From: Drosophila persimilis
Lineage: Eukaryota; Arthropoda; Insecta; Diptera; Drosophilidae
Length of the DNA: 64,000 nucleotides
Reading direction: 5' to 3'
Assembly: GCF_003286085.1 (NCBI RefSeq)
Contig: NW_020825294.1
Location: 1,860,001-1,924,000 of the forward strand
Position numbers and translations under genes: made by a program. Shown here in pieces: positions 46,701-58,268 of the stretch. The notes below the pieces were generated by a model. That model had not been told where the DNA came from. It ran no database searches and saw only the letters and a program-made list of their open reading frames with translations. The first letter of the stretch is position 1. Each line of letters opens with the position of its first letter.

Positions 46701-49700
46701 TAAAGGGCCAAAGAATTCCAGCTTCTGCGACTGTCAAGAATACTTAAAACCGGTTTTCAATTGCTATGGATATTGCATAGTTTTTTTTCTGCTAATGCCA
46801 TTATTTAGACCTGTTTTCATTCAGTGGGGATTCACTTACATATTCTCAGAAAATGTGTGCTTCAACCAATGCATCATAATGTGAATCTGTTCTAAAAACA
46901 CAAACCAATTGGGAGTTGAAAATCCCGCTTGACATAAATTGTGATTGCCATGAATCAAGTCAATCAACTTTTAGCTGCAGTCAGCTGGAACACATACATA
47001 TAATACTCGTAATTACTACCCCATATAGCAGTTTGCTTTGTCAGATCCACCTTTATTTAGAAAACCCCAAACTTAAACAGAACTCGCCAGAAATGAATCA
47101 GCGAAAAGTTTGCCAAGTACACTAACCTGTCATATTACTTTGGCAATTTGCTACGCTCTCTTTTGGCTCTTGAACTGGCCCATAAACGGCTTCTACTCTG
47201 CTCAATACAAATCGCATGCCACACACAGGTAACAGGGATTTTTGCTAGCAAATAACTTCCGCTCGAAAGTACAAAAACAATATTAAAATCGGCGAACAAT
47301 AGCATTCGGATTTCAGTGTATAATTTCGAGTCACTCAAGCGAGGCATGCAATGCGGTTAATTCTTGTATAAACAAAAAAATTCAAAATACGAGTAATAAT
47401 AAAACAGGGAACGAGCACAAAAGCTATTCCGAAATTCCAAATCAAATTTGTGTGCGATATCTAAAACGATCTTTGGCTTTTTTTCGGATAATAAATTTTC
47501 AAAGGTTGGGCCTTAAAATAAATTCCGAAATTTTCATTGGATAAATCATATAAAATATATGATTTTATGGGTACAAAAGCGCTTAAGATATAAAAGTAGC
47601 CAAACTCCATTTTATGCCCTTTTTAGACCGCCTATTGTTAATAACTATCCTAATTAATAGAGCTATCAAAAACCCATATTCTGCTGTGGAAAATCACTGG
47701 AAAAATTCCATTTTCTTTCCCTCAAACTATTATATATCAAGTAATTAATTTGGATTCATGATCATTCATTCTGTAAGCTCATCTCTGATGCAGTTCTAAT
47801 AGAATTTCCAGTTAATATCTTATGGCTTTCGCTTTAATAATTGTTTATATGCCCGTCAGCCGCCTTCAGAAACCTCCCTCCATCATATACTCCCTCTATA
47901 TAGTATAATTTTATGGCAACAAAACAAGTTTTGTGGCTGTAGAGAGTATAAACAATAAACGGCACAAATGAACATTATCTAGAATCTCCCACTGGAAAAT
48001 CACCAAAAAGTAAAAAGGTAGACAAAAAAAAACCATAGAATAAACTCACTCTCGTGAGTGTCAAGAGGGAGAAACATCTATTGTATATCTACGTGATAGT
48101 AATTATTTAATATTCCATTTTATAGTGGGTTTTCGCTAAGTAGTTATTCAAATTGAGTTCCCACTAGAAAAACTTTTGCTGCGGGGCTTGGAGGGAGATC
48201 AAGATCTTCGTTCAAAGATAAATCAAAAAATGATGTGCCTTTCGAAGTGATCTATTAGGTAGGGATAACTTTCAGCTGCTAGTTAGAGTCCTTTATGTTA
48301 TCCTTTCCTACATGTCGAACCTCTTGCAGCAGTGCCCCTCGGTCGGTTTGAAATTCTGCCATTTCTGTTCTTTACCTTCCAAACACTTCTAAAGAAGTAA
48401 AGATGCTTAAGATCTTCCCATCTTTATTCCTCTTACAATATTTGCTTTCGATTCCCCATGGGTGGCGACGATTCCTCGCTCGATTGCTTATTTATTTATT
48501 GATTTAAACGTCTGTAAGTGTAAATACCAATAGCCCGGCAAATGAAATCGTTCACACGCCACTGGCAATTCAATATTTGCCTCTGTAACTGGCTTCAGAA
48601 TTTTCAGGTCAGTGCAGACGTCGGGGCAGAGTGGTAGGAGAGAAGGTGTCATTAACCGCTGGCCAGTTTTGGCTCCCCCGGTTCATGGTAATACTGAAGC
48701 CAACAGACGGCAAAGTGGCGTGCAATGGCCTCGTTTTTGTTTAACTTTAGGCCTGTGACAGGCATCAGGCATCAAGCGACATCAGACATCGCGTTTCGAG
48801 TGACTTGCATTTCGATCGAGTTTGAGTTGCATTTGCAATCGAGTTTCATTTCATGCCACGCAATGCCCGTATGGCCCCCCGTCTGCCAGCAGCGGACTTT
48901 GTGCAACTGCAGATTCTCGTTCTCGTATATTTCTTTTCGAACAAACATACAGAAATTTATCATATTTGGAGAACACGCGCTGCGCTCTCTTGTTGATGTT
49001 TTGAATTAGTATCTCAAGCGTAATGGAGCTTGCAAATGTTTTCGATTCGTGCCCGACAATTTGTTAACATTTCAGACGCCATTCGAATCGCCAGAAAAGC
49101 AAACAGAAATCATATATGTACATACATATATCTATTAATCAATTTTGGAAATGGGGTTCCGATTTAATTGAAAGGAAAATTTTTACTTTCATAAATGACA
49201 CAAAAATTAAGAGGTTTTGAAAAATTTATCCGGAAAATGTATTCTAAAAATAAACGGAGAGCGAAGTCTCTTTTAAGTTTTGGGGAATACCTCAATCTGG
49301 AGATGGAAAATAGAGTAGTTCCAGAATAACATCTAAGGAATACTTTTAGTTGACAAAAACATCTTTTGGGGTCAAATAGAGTATGATCTTTGAGAGAAAA
49401 TCAATCCAGAATATAGTACTATAGATCCCTTCTCACGTAGTACTTAAAGCAACCGTTTTGTAGGGTTAGGAATGGGATGAACGTAAGATGAATTCAATTT
49501 CTACAAATACTTCAATGCCTCCTCGCTCGCTGTGTCTGTTTCTCTCGCTCTCACCTTGCTGATTCTACAAACCATACCGTAATCAATTAACTTGAGTACT
49601 TGACGGGGGTACCCCCTCAAACCCTGAGGTCCCTGCATTTCCAATGTTCTACAGAGATAATGCCAACGATTACACCCGATAAAGGTCTCTCTAAATTGGT

Positions 49701-52700
49701 TTACCTTGAAAACTAAATGTATTTACAGTGTTAAACGGAAAAGATTATTACATGGATCTGTAGAATCCGTTCCCATGAAATTAATTACATTCCCTTTGTG
49801 TACGTTTTTTATGCTTTATGAATGAATCGTAGACAATCCTCTCGGATGCACCTTAATGGGTTTTAATTTTTCTCATCGTGAATGCTCTTTTTTCCAGTTC
49901 CGCGTTCGTGTTCATCTCTGGGGCGGCGAGTATTCTTAGGTGAGTGACTCATGTGAATCATTCATTCAATGCACGTCGCATTTGAGGAGATGCTTCCTTG
50001 AAAAAAAAAACATTGTATGCACATTCTCTCTCTCATTGAAATCTTTTTTGTTTGTCAACTCATTTACTTCAATTTTGTATCAGTAATCACTTGATTGTTC
50101 CATGGCTAAGGCTCTAAAGATACCTACGTAGGAGTGCTACGTACGGCAACAGGTGAGCGATTGCAAGTCGTCGGACACATGTCACAGCCCCCTATCCTCT
50201 CATGAAATGTCGTCTGACGAACTTCATTTTGGGAGCTTACTACGTATTAGGTATGGGTATTTTTCGGTCTATTCGATAACAGATAAGATACGGGGTGAAA
50301 GGAAGAGTTTTTTGGAACCATTTAATCGCTGGGATCAACAAAACATACTACGTAATCAATCAATTTTTGTTAAAAGAGCAGGGGGAAAACTATTAGCGAT
50401 ACTCAGATGTCAGTGAACTTGAATTTGATAGTGGTTACACGTGGTATTTGTACATTTAAGGTTTTACAATCTTCTAGAACTACCTACTGTTCTCAAGAGA
50501 AACTTCCAATAAAATACAATCCCATTTGAGATAAATAGATTATTGAAACAACATTTCTTATCTGTACTTCTATCTATCCTAAAGAGTTCAAATTGACAGT
50601 CTCTTGTCTGCGATCTTATCAAGAAATAATCTATACTGGTTTCTAAGCAGAATGCATAAATAATTTATTGAATCAGCGGACTCCTGAGTAATTTCCAAGA
50701 ACTTTAATTCGATGAGTCAATGATTATGGTATGGGGGCTGGCAACAAACGACTATCCTATCTCTAGAAATGGTTTATTTTGTTCATCTCAAAACCAGTTG
50801 AAGTGTTAAATTGCCCGTAAACTTATTTGAAAATTCGCATCTTTCATAATTGTTTATTTATTAGCAGCATTTTTATGACCAAGAGACACATGACAAGGCA
50901 AGACAAATCAAAGCGAATCAAAAATCCGCAATTCAGTGAACGATTTTCAAATGAAATGAAACTTCGCATTTCATTTGTAATCAACACACGCCACACTGAA
51001 GAAAAAAAATCCGTTCTGATAGATCCATAAATAAATAATTCCTATACAAAAATTTTAATAATTTATGATTGATTTCATATGGGTCTTGAGAAACGTCTGA
51101 ATTTTATTTCATTTAATGACATTTGATATGCCAATTTCTCTAAGTGTACGATACGTAATTGTTTCTCGGAATTTGAGAAAATCCAGGAGAAAATCCAAAA
51201 CCGGAACAAACCATAGAAGAGAAGAATCTCATTTAAAGAGAGCCTTTTGAAGAAAGCCACTCTTTACACACTTGTTACAGGACAGAGATGGACAGCAAGA
51301 AAATGAGGCAACAAAGGCCAGAAGGACAGGGTGAGGGTGGTACATCAACCGCCAGAAGGAGAGGGGGGAGGTGCATTAACCGCCAGAGACAAAAAGAGAG
51401 ATCGCGGTGAGAGCAGTGCAATAAACTGCAACATAAATTCTTATGCTAAATAATTGCTTACAAAGAAAGATACAGAGATGTAGTGAGGGGGGCAGATCAC
51501 AGAGAGAACAAGGGGGGGTACAAAACACTCGTTTTGTCTGCTGTTGTTGTTATTCTTGGAATATCACGAGGGCTCTTGCCACCTCAGGGTCAACAACGTG
51601 TTGCACAGTGTATTCGCACTCCGTTTTGGGTTTGATTTTGTTGCTCCGTACATGTGTGTGTTCGTGTGTGCACATGTGTTGGGGTAATTCAAGTGCGTTT
51701 TCAATTACAGGTTCTTAAAAAACGTTTTTGTAGTGGTTTTTTTTTTTTAAATAAACTTTTGTTGTGCTCGTATTTGTATGTTTTATTCACTCTCACAAGG
51801 CATTCACTTTACTTTTTTTCACGTTTCTCCTTCGAGACTCCTTTCACACACTTGTTTTTTGGCGATTATACAACTTTCAATCACGTCCCTTTGCAAGTAC
51901 TTTCTTTTTTGAGGTTTTTTTATGCTCAGGACTTGGGTAACTATTTATACTTTTTGTGTTAGTTGATGATTTATGCATTCCCAGGGCACAAAATAAAATT
52001 AAAACATGATCGCGTCGCACGTCGCGCAATTAATAACAAAACAAAAAGCTTTCCGATTGAAGCCAGCTCGAGCACCCGACACGTCTGTCCGGTTCAACAA
52101 TCGCCGTTGGAATCAGCAGCGACCGAAGCGACCATAACTTCGGCACTACCTCCACCAAAGAGAGGAGTATTGGGGAGCATAGAATGCGAGCATTAAAAGC
52201 TTTGGGAAGTTGCCGAAGCACGGCATGGGTCTTGTTGATTAGAGATCTGACCTAGGGTCAGACCTATCCGCTGGCATTTGTCTAAAATTTAGATTTATGA
52301 GCTGTTGTGACCATGATATTGAAATTAAATCACACATTTACCCTTACCCCAGCCAAAACATTAGTATTCTGCAAGCGGAAGGAACTTCGCTGCTTTATGA
52401 CACACCGCCGATATCTCATGATATATTTATTCACTTCCGTTTTTCCGCGCATTAGATTTAAACACATTTATTCACAATTTTTCGTGTTTATTTGTATTCG
52501 CATAACTTAAAATTTTTGCCGCTTTAATTTCAGTGCTGAAAAAGGCAAAACCATCGATCGCACAATCGATACGATTGTTTACGACAGTCGATACATCGTT
52601 TATGAAAAACGTAGTATTTTGAATTAAAAAAGCGAAGTTATTTCTCAGCGGATAAACCGCTGCCAAAATGAAAATAAAAAAATCAGTGGACAAATTATTA

Positions 52701-52933
52701 TTCAAATTGTATAACAAACCCCAACACTCAATCCCCAATGGATTATTGAAATTATTTTTTTGTAATAAAATACAACAGTATTAAACATAATGATCATATG
52801 AATAATAATGCAACGCCAGCAATATTATGTACATTATAGTAGCAACTAAGAAAAAATACACATTTTACTGTCTGTCAATTAGATTTCCTTAGTTCCTTGA
52901 ATAGCTGGTCGAAAAAATAGTGAATTTCATAAG
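43797..52933. other. Long stretch without a supportable gene (about 9 kb)
   Basis: No reading frame on either strand looks like a conserved protein or can be spliced into one. The left edge must contain the promoter and 5' UTR of the gene starting at 43796. GAGA/CT runs are dense there (44125-44140 and the GAGAG-rich 44500-44780), suggesting GAGA-factor-type regulatory DNA. Around 52560-52615 is a cluster of ATCGAT motifs (AATCGATACG, GTCGATACATCG). The remainder is AT-rich DNA, possibly enhancers. Confidence 0.5.
44125..44140. promoter_or_regulatory. CT/GA run (GAGA-type element)
   Basis: A 16-base CT dinucleotide run about 330 bases upstream of the ATG at 43796, with additional GAGAG clusters at 44500-44780. 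GA runs bind GAGA factor/Pipsqueak; association with this promoter is inferred. Confidence 0.35.
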
Positions 52934-54009
52934 CTAGCGGATAATGATCGTTAGGTTATGACCAATAAATGCGGAAAAATTATACTTTTTTTTAAGTAAT
53001 ATAATCATATTCAGCTGACAAATGCCTGTTTTTAAATCAGCTAGACACATACCCGAATCTTTCTTCTCATCGGTTACAGCGTAGTGATCACAGCTTACAT
53101 TGTGGGAAGCTTTGCCCCAGTTCTCCTCTTCAGAGGGTGTCATAATGTCGATGGACTTACGGCTAAGCTCGTATTTAATACTGCCGGATAGCATACACAA
53201 ATCCAATGGATTTCTAGAATTCTATAATCCAGCCATATTGGTCATAACATAACATCCGCCGCTGGTCCGTCGAAAGGTCATTTTCAAATTTTCGATATTC
53301 GTGCAGTGTCTCCCCAAAATGCCGATCGTCATCCAGTACGCCCTCGTAGCTAACCACATGCTCGCCAGCAATCTGCAGCAGTTTTTCCAGATGCTCGTGA
53401 GAGATGTGTCAATATGTTTGTAACGATAAATATACATGTTTGTGGAAGCAAAGCTTAGCTGGTTTAATATGTCCAGATAATCCATTACGACTATCCAGAA
53501 ATCCTCGTTTAAATCGAGAACGAGTAAGAGACGTTCTCACTTTTATGTCCTCTGCATTCCGTGCGTCGTCTTAGGCAGAGGCTTTCCTCCATGAACCTTT
53601 TCTTTCTGTTTTCCGTGAGTTCAATCATTTCATTACTTTACTTGTTGTATGTTGGCGAGCCTCACAGTACCTATGTCCATATACAGAAATACTTTGGTTT
53701 TATCACGCATTATGTTCTAGGACTTCTAAGCATATCAGTGCATTCCGGAATGTATACGTCTCCCTGGAAAGGGATTTGTTAGTTACATATGCATTGATGC
53801 CACTCAAGTGAACCTCCGATGGGTGCAGGATTGATTTGACAACGCCAACTGACTGGTTCTCAGAAAACCTGAACAACTTGGTGACGGGTTGATGTTGATC
53901 AAGGCGCATTGGCACTTCACTCTCGGTTCCGAATGAATCCTGAGATTGGTTTTGGTTTAGTTTTCTTTTGTAGTAGCACAATTTGTTGGAAGCGCTTACG
54001 AATACTCAT
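52934..54009 (-). pseudogene. Frameshifted relic of an unrecognised gene
   Basis: On the minus strand, protein-like blocks follow one another in changing frames. MSIRKRFQQIVLLQKKT starts at 54009. SQDSFGTESEVPMRLDQHQP through SLSRETYTFRNALICLEVL follows within 53703-53970. A third block is FWIVVMDYLDILNQLSFAS at about 53510-53410. After an apparent 2-base insertion near 53410 the frame resumes as HEHLEKLLQIAGEHVVSYE...CYDQYGWIIEF. After another shift near 53215 it reads NPLDLCMLSGSIKYELSRKS and IMTPSEEENWGK. No intron with proper sites explains the shifts. Composition is that of a real protein rather than noise. I do not recognise the family. The pieces also tolerate introns only poorly, so pseudogene is the best reading. 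Confidence 0.5.
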
Positions 54010-54377
54010 GATGTTGTGGGAAATTTCAGGATATTCGCACGCTCAATCTATACTTTTCCAAATAGTCCGATGCTCCTATTAAATTGAAAACACAAATTTG
54101 TATTTGTTCAATTCAAAGGCGATCTCAGCTGGTGGTGGCAGCACACCGATTGCCTGTGGACAAAAAGACCGATAGTGATAAAACTGTTTTTATTTCTATC
54201 GTTTTAATATCTGTACTGCTTTCAAAAGTATTTCAATTGAAGTTTATAACTTCAGCTTGACAGTTTATTTCCTAAAATGAATATAAATACGTAAATATCC
54301 TACAAGTTTTATAATATAAAAAAAGCATAAACACGTTTACAACTCACAACAGCTATCGTTGCAGCTGCTAATGCACA

Positions 54378-54416
54378 TATCGATCACTTAGCTAGGGGTG
54401 ATTTAATACATCGATA
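54378..54416 (+). promoter_or_regulatory. DRE-like sites upstream of lmg
   Basis: TATCGAT at 54378-54384 and ATCGATA at 54410-54416, each one base short of or equal to the DRE core. They lie about 190-230 bases upstream of the lmg ATG and about 100 bases before the likely start region. They are compatible with a DREF-driven housekeeping promoter. Confidence 0.55.
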
Positions 54417-54595
54417 CCGAATTCAGCCATCACTACGTACGACCTATTTTCAGAACAGGCGAAAAAAAAAACGCTATATTTTTTTGCGAAAAACAACGAA
54501 GATTGCGACAGCATTCGTTTTTAGCAGTCACGGACAAATTTGTTGCAATTCGCGGACATTGCAGCAGATACAGATACATTTTCCAGTGTAAACCA

Positions 54596-54610
54596 ATGTG
54601 CGCAAAATGA
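54596..54610 (+). promoter_or_regulatory. Four-codon uORF overlapping the lmg start (ATGA)
   Basis: ATG TGC GCA AAA TGA starts at 54596 in good context (ACCAATG). It ends in a TGA whose first two bases are the last two of the lmg ATG (54607-54609). A ribosome finishing this uORF is placed exactly on the lmg start, suggesting termination-reinitiation or simple leaky scanning. Confidence 0.6.
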
Positions 54611-54864
54611 AAGTAACAATCAAGTCATGGACGGGAGTTGCAACTTGGCGTTGGATAGCGAATGATGAGAACTGCGGTATTTGTCGCATGTCCTTCGAGA
54701 GCACTTGCCCAGAGTGTGCGCTGCCCGGTGACGATTGCCCCCTGGTGTGGGGTGTCTGCTCCCATTGTTTCCACATGCATTGCATTGTCAAGTGGCTCAA
54801 CTTGCAACCATTGAACAAACAGTGTCCCATGTGCCGCCAAAGTTGGAAATTCAATATACACTAA
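54607..54864 (+). CDS. lmg: Lemming, APC/C subunit 11 (RING-H2), 85 aa
   Basis: Catalytic RING-H2 subunit of the anaphase-promoting complex, which recruits the E2 and, with APC2, transfers ubiquitin to cyclin B and securin. Starting at the ATG at 54607, the protein is MKVTIKSWTGVATWRWIAND followed by the APC11 RING. Zinc ligands are CGIC, CPEC, CSHCFHMHC, and the final CPMC with RQSW. Length 85 aa is typical. The more upstream open frame begins with a GTG and was not used. The stop at 54862-54864 is followed 111 nt later, with no intervening ATG, by another ORF on the same strand (54976). This mirrors the two-cistron lemming transcript I recall from D. melanogaster. Confidence 0.96.
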   Translation: MKVTIKSWTGVATWRWIANDENCGICRMSFESTCPECALPGDDCPLVWGVCSHCFHMHCIVKWLNLQPLNKQCPMCRQSWKFNIH

Positions 54865-54975
54865 ACAAGGAATCGGAAGCGAAAACGAGTGGAGTAGCAG
54901 AAACGAGAAGCAAGTGCAAAGCTATAGCAAAATACCAAGACGAAGAAGAGTTAACTTACTCGAAAACCCAACCAA

Positions 54976-56061
54976 ATGATGGACAACAGCGATCCTCAAC
55001 AGCATCCACAGCATTCGCTGAGTGGTCTGCCTCCACTGCCAAAAAGTCTGAGCTCTGCCGCCGCTGCCGCTGCCGTAGCCACCGCCTCACTTCAACAGCA
55101 CACATCCCATACCGCCTCGCCATCGGCGAGTGTGGTCACCCTGACCGCCGCCGCCGGGGACCTCTATTTGGGTCCCTCCACATCAGCGGCAGCAGCCAGG
55201 AATCGCAGCTACAACGGTCATCATAGTCAGCGTCATGGGAGCCTCTCCTCTACCCAGGAGTCGCTCAGCGATCGGGAGTCTGTGCACAGTCGCGCCTCCT
55301 CCACACACAGTGCTGGTCCGGGTGTGGCATCCGGAAGTCAACAGCACACGCCCACCAACAGCTCTAGCAGCACTGGAGCCTCATCATCGACGATCGACAA
55401 CCAGTTGGCCATACTCCGCCGTGAAATGTACGGCCTGCGGCAGTTGGATTTGTCGCTGCTTTCGCAGTTATGGGCCTTGAACGAATCGATACAGGGATTT
55501 CGGGTGTTTCTGCAGGAGCAGGATGCCATGTCGCCACCGTCGCGATCGCGGACACCCTCCGATGCCAACTCATTGTCCTCGGACGAGGATGACGGCTCCT
55601 ATGCGCCCGTGGTGGGCCCGAAGCTGATAGACGCGCCGGTGCCCAGGACCATGGCCTCGCCGGCGGCTAGTGGGGGGCTGCCCACCAAACTGGCAACGGG
55701 TTCGACAACTTCCCATGCGTCAACCAGCTCGACATCGGGGACCTCTGGCTCCTCGTCGGCTGCCTCATCGATGGGCAAGCATCAGCAGCTTCAACAGACG
55801 CCCCACTATCATCAAAGGCCAGCACCACCACCCGCACCACCTGCACAGCACAAGGCGCATCCTCAGCTGCCGCGTATCCTGCAGCAGCGCATGAGGCAGG
55901 CACCGCCACCGCCTCCACCGACAAGGGCCAAAGGCAGCGGCGGCGGGGGGGCGAGCAGCAGTAGCAGCAATCACAGCATTAGCAGCGTCACCCAACATCA
56001 TTCCCATCCACATCCACATGCCCATCCTCATCCAAATGCCCATCACTCGCGGCCTGTATGA
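54976..56061 (+). CDS. Second cistron of the lmg transcript: FAM89/LURAP-like protein, 361 aa
   Basis: ATG at 54976 (ACCAAATGATGG) opens an uninterrupted 361-codon frame. Most of it is low-complexity: Ala run at 28-33, Ser/Thr-rich stretches, Pro-rich 280-315, and a terminal His/Pro repeat. One block stands out at residues about 140-180: IDNQLAILRREMYGLRQLDL, then LLSQLWALNESIQGFRVFL. This matches the conserved helical segment of FAM89/LURAP1 (leucine repeat adaptor) proteins, which link to MRCK or related kinases in mammals. The 111-nt gap after the lmg stop contains no ATG and no promoter-like motif. That supports one dicistronic mRNA with re-initiation, though an internal promoter or splice variant skipping lmg is possible. 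The role in flies is unknown to me. Confidence 0.85.
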   Translation: MMDNSDPQQHPQHSLSGLPPLPKSLSSAAAAAAVATASLQQHTSHTASPSASVVTLTAAAGDLYLGPSTSAAAARNRSYNGHHSQRHGSLSSTQESLSDRESVHSRASSTHSAGPGVASGSQQHTPTNSSSSTGASSSTIDNQLAILRREMYGLRQLDLSLLSQLWALNESIQGFRVFLQEQDAMSPPSRSRTPSDANSLSSDEDDGSYAPVVGPKLIDAPVPRTMASPAASGGLPTKLATGSTTSHASTSSTSGTSGSSSAASSMGKHQQLQQTPHYHQRPAPPPAPPAQHKAHPQLPRILQQRMRQAPPPPPPTRAKGSGGGGASSSSSNHSISSVTQHHSHPHPHAHPHPNAHHSRPV

Positions 56062-58268
56062 CAAAACCCGTTCTTGGACTAAACTGAGTCCAAGAACAAC
56101 ACAAAAGGCAGATGAATACCTTTCGCAAAAAGGTCAATTAGACGGGGAAATATCTTCAAGAGTCAATTCAAAATTTAAAAAAAAAAAACTCGATGAAAAA
56201 CTCACACACATCTCAAACAAAGCTTGCCATTGCTCCTCCTCCTCCATTTCGTTTTTGATATTTTAGCAAAACGAAAGCAAAAAAAAAACCCAGAAAAAGA
56301 ATCAAACACACAACAAATAAAAATGTTTACAAATGAAGCGCGAGAACTTTTCAAACGTTTAATATTTAATTATAACAAAAAAAAAAAAGATAAAAATAAA
56401 CAGAAATTGTATTCAATAATAATCTCTAAGTAGTAAAGGATAAGATCCTTAATATACATCTATGTATTACTTGATTTGTATAAACCTAAAAGTAACGCTT
56501 GAGAAACGCATGCAAAGAAAAACAAAGAAATTCCGCATCGAATTCATAGAACTAGAACTGCTATTTATTTGTGTTTTGTTAAAATGCATTCAAAATACTA
56601 TCCAAAAAAAGAAAAACTAAAAAACAAATTGTTCCAATTCACTTAGCACTAACCAAAACTAAACTCTTGGCCTAAATATACATATATAGACACGCGCGTG
56701 GATATTTATCTATGATATAATTTGATAGCCCCTTGTTAAGTCTTAACGATTATATATATAGTATATATTGCATCTGTATCTCAAAACAAAACAAAAGAAA
56801 AACCTAGCTGATCTTACTGTTAATCTAATAATCCTATCATTAAAACTCCCAAAAACATCTAAGGCATTTATATGTAAAGCTCAAATATTGGAGCAATCCA
56901 CCCGAGCATTTATACCGTGCGTTACGCGAACATAAAGGCAGTTCCAGTTTTTTTTTTAGATAAACCCTATCATATCACCTATTCAACCATCAAATACTTG
57001 AAATATTCAAAAAGTCGACTGATTTTGAAAAATTGAATTGTTAGAGTATTTCTCTTGCAATTTTCGTGAACTTTTAACTGCCTTTTAGTCGAGAAACGCA
57101 CTGTATACAACTATTATATACATAAATAAAATTTACCATATAAAAGGGAAAGCGGAGAATACCATGGGGTATTTCCTATTACATATGCAAAAAAAAAACT
57201 CGGGACACTTACTTATATATTACCTAATCGAACAAATTTCCAATATTTATTGTTAGTTCTTAGCTGCTATGTTTTAACTAAACAAAAAACTCTACTAAAA
57301 ATTGGTAAACTATTTGGAAATCGGATCCACACACATAACTTTTATTCGAATCACATTTTCTTTATTTTGTATTCATTATACAATTTTAAAAGAGACTAAA
57401 AATCAAAAATCAAACAAAAAAATAACTAAGGTAAACATCGGTAATACTCATAAAATACACACTGCAGCACAAAACATGAAATTCAAACATTGAGCTACAT
57501 TTTTGAATAGCTTTGCTTATAGGGTATATATAGGATACATCGAGCAAGAGACTTTGGTGTAAGGTATACATCTGCTAAGAAATAAATATCCGAGAACAAC
57601 ACATATTCTTAAGGCATTTAAAACAAAAGTTTTTAATAGAATTTGAGTATTATTTATTTAAATTTAAAGAATCATCTTCAAAAGAAATCATTCGTAACCT
57701 CGTGAAGATCAGATGTAATTCCCAAAGCCTTATTTAAGCTAATATCCCTTTCAAATAGGACCTAATTCTTTTAAGACAACATTCTTTAGATGGAAAGCTC
57801 TAATAAAGCCTAGTCCCACTCGATGTATCACTTATAAGCCAAGCTATTCAAAGGTTTTCCTCATCCAACATACCACTTTGAGATGAACTTTTGAAAGCTT
57901 ACATACATAAGTGCTGTGTACAAAAAGGCAAGCATAATATCGAAAATTTACACTGAAATACGAAACAAATATACAATTTTGTGTGCGATTGTTCAATTGT
58001 AAAAGGTTTTTAATTGCAAAATGAGATGACACAAACATAATTTATATAAAACTTTTTTTGTTTTCTGAATGTAGCAAGAGATGGATAGGATGGGTAGAGG
58101 ATGATGATAATGATATCGTTATAAAGTGTATTATGTAATGGAAAATTGATTAGTAATGGAAACGAAAGAACGCGATACGAACGAATCGATACAATAAATA
58201 TCAATTTAAATATCAATTGGAGTCATGTAATTAATTACAAAGTTAAGTTTTGTCAAGTCTAATGGTTC
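56062..58268. other. 3' UTR of the lmg unit and spacer to Acer
   Basis: Very AT-rich, with poly-A runs; no gene supported. It probably contains a long 3' UTR of the lmg transcript and the 3' UTR of Acer (converging from the right). It also contains a MITE-like element (56913-57105). Confidence 0.55.
56913..57105. mobile_element. MITE-like element, copy 3 (about 30-bp inverted ends)
   Basis: A 193-bp non-coding element flanked by TA. The left end is TACCGTGCGTTACGCG, then AACATAAAGGCAGTT. The right end in reverse is TACAGTGCGTTTCTCG, then ACTAAAAGGCAGTT. The inverted repeat is therefore about 31 bp with few mismatches, clearer than in copies 1 and 2. Size, ends and TA target fit a Tc1/mariner-derived MITE. 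Confidence 0.6.

Noticed and set aside
53561-53782. 73-aa plus-strand ORF (MRRLRQRLSSMNLFFLFSV...)
   Set aside because: It runs antisense through the relic gene at 52934-54009 and begins with a hydrophobic shadow of Lys/Glu codons.
55765-56064. Antisense ORFs opposite the second lmg cistron (Met/Trp-rich)
   Set aside because: Mirror of His/Pro codons of the FAM89-like tail; low complexity.
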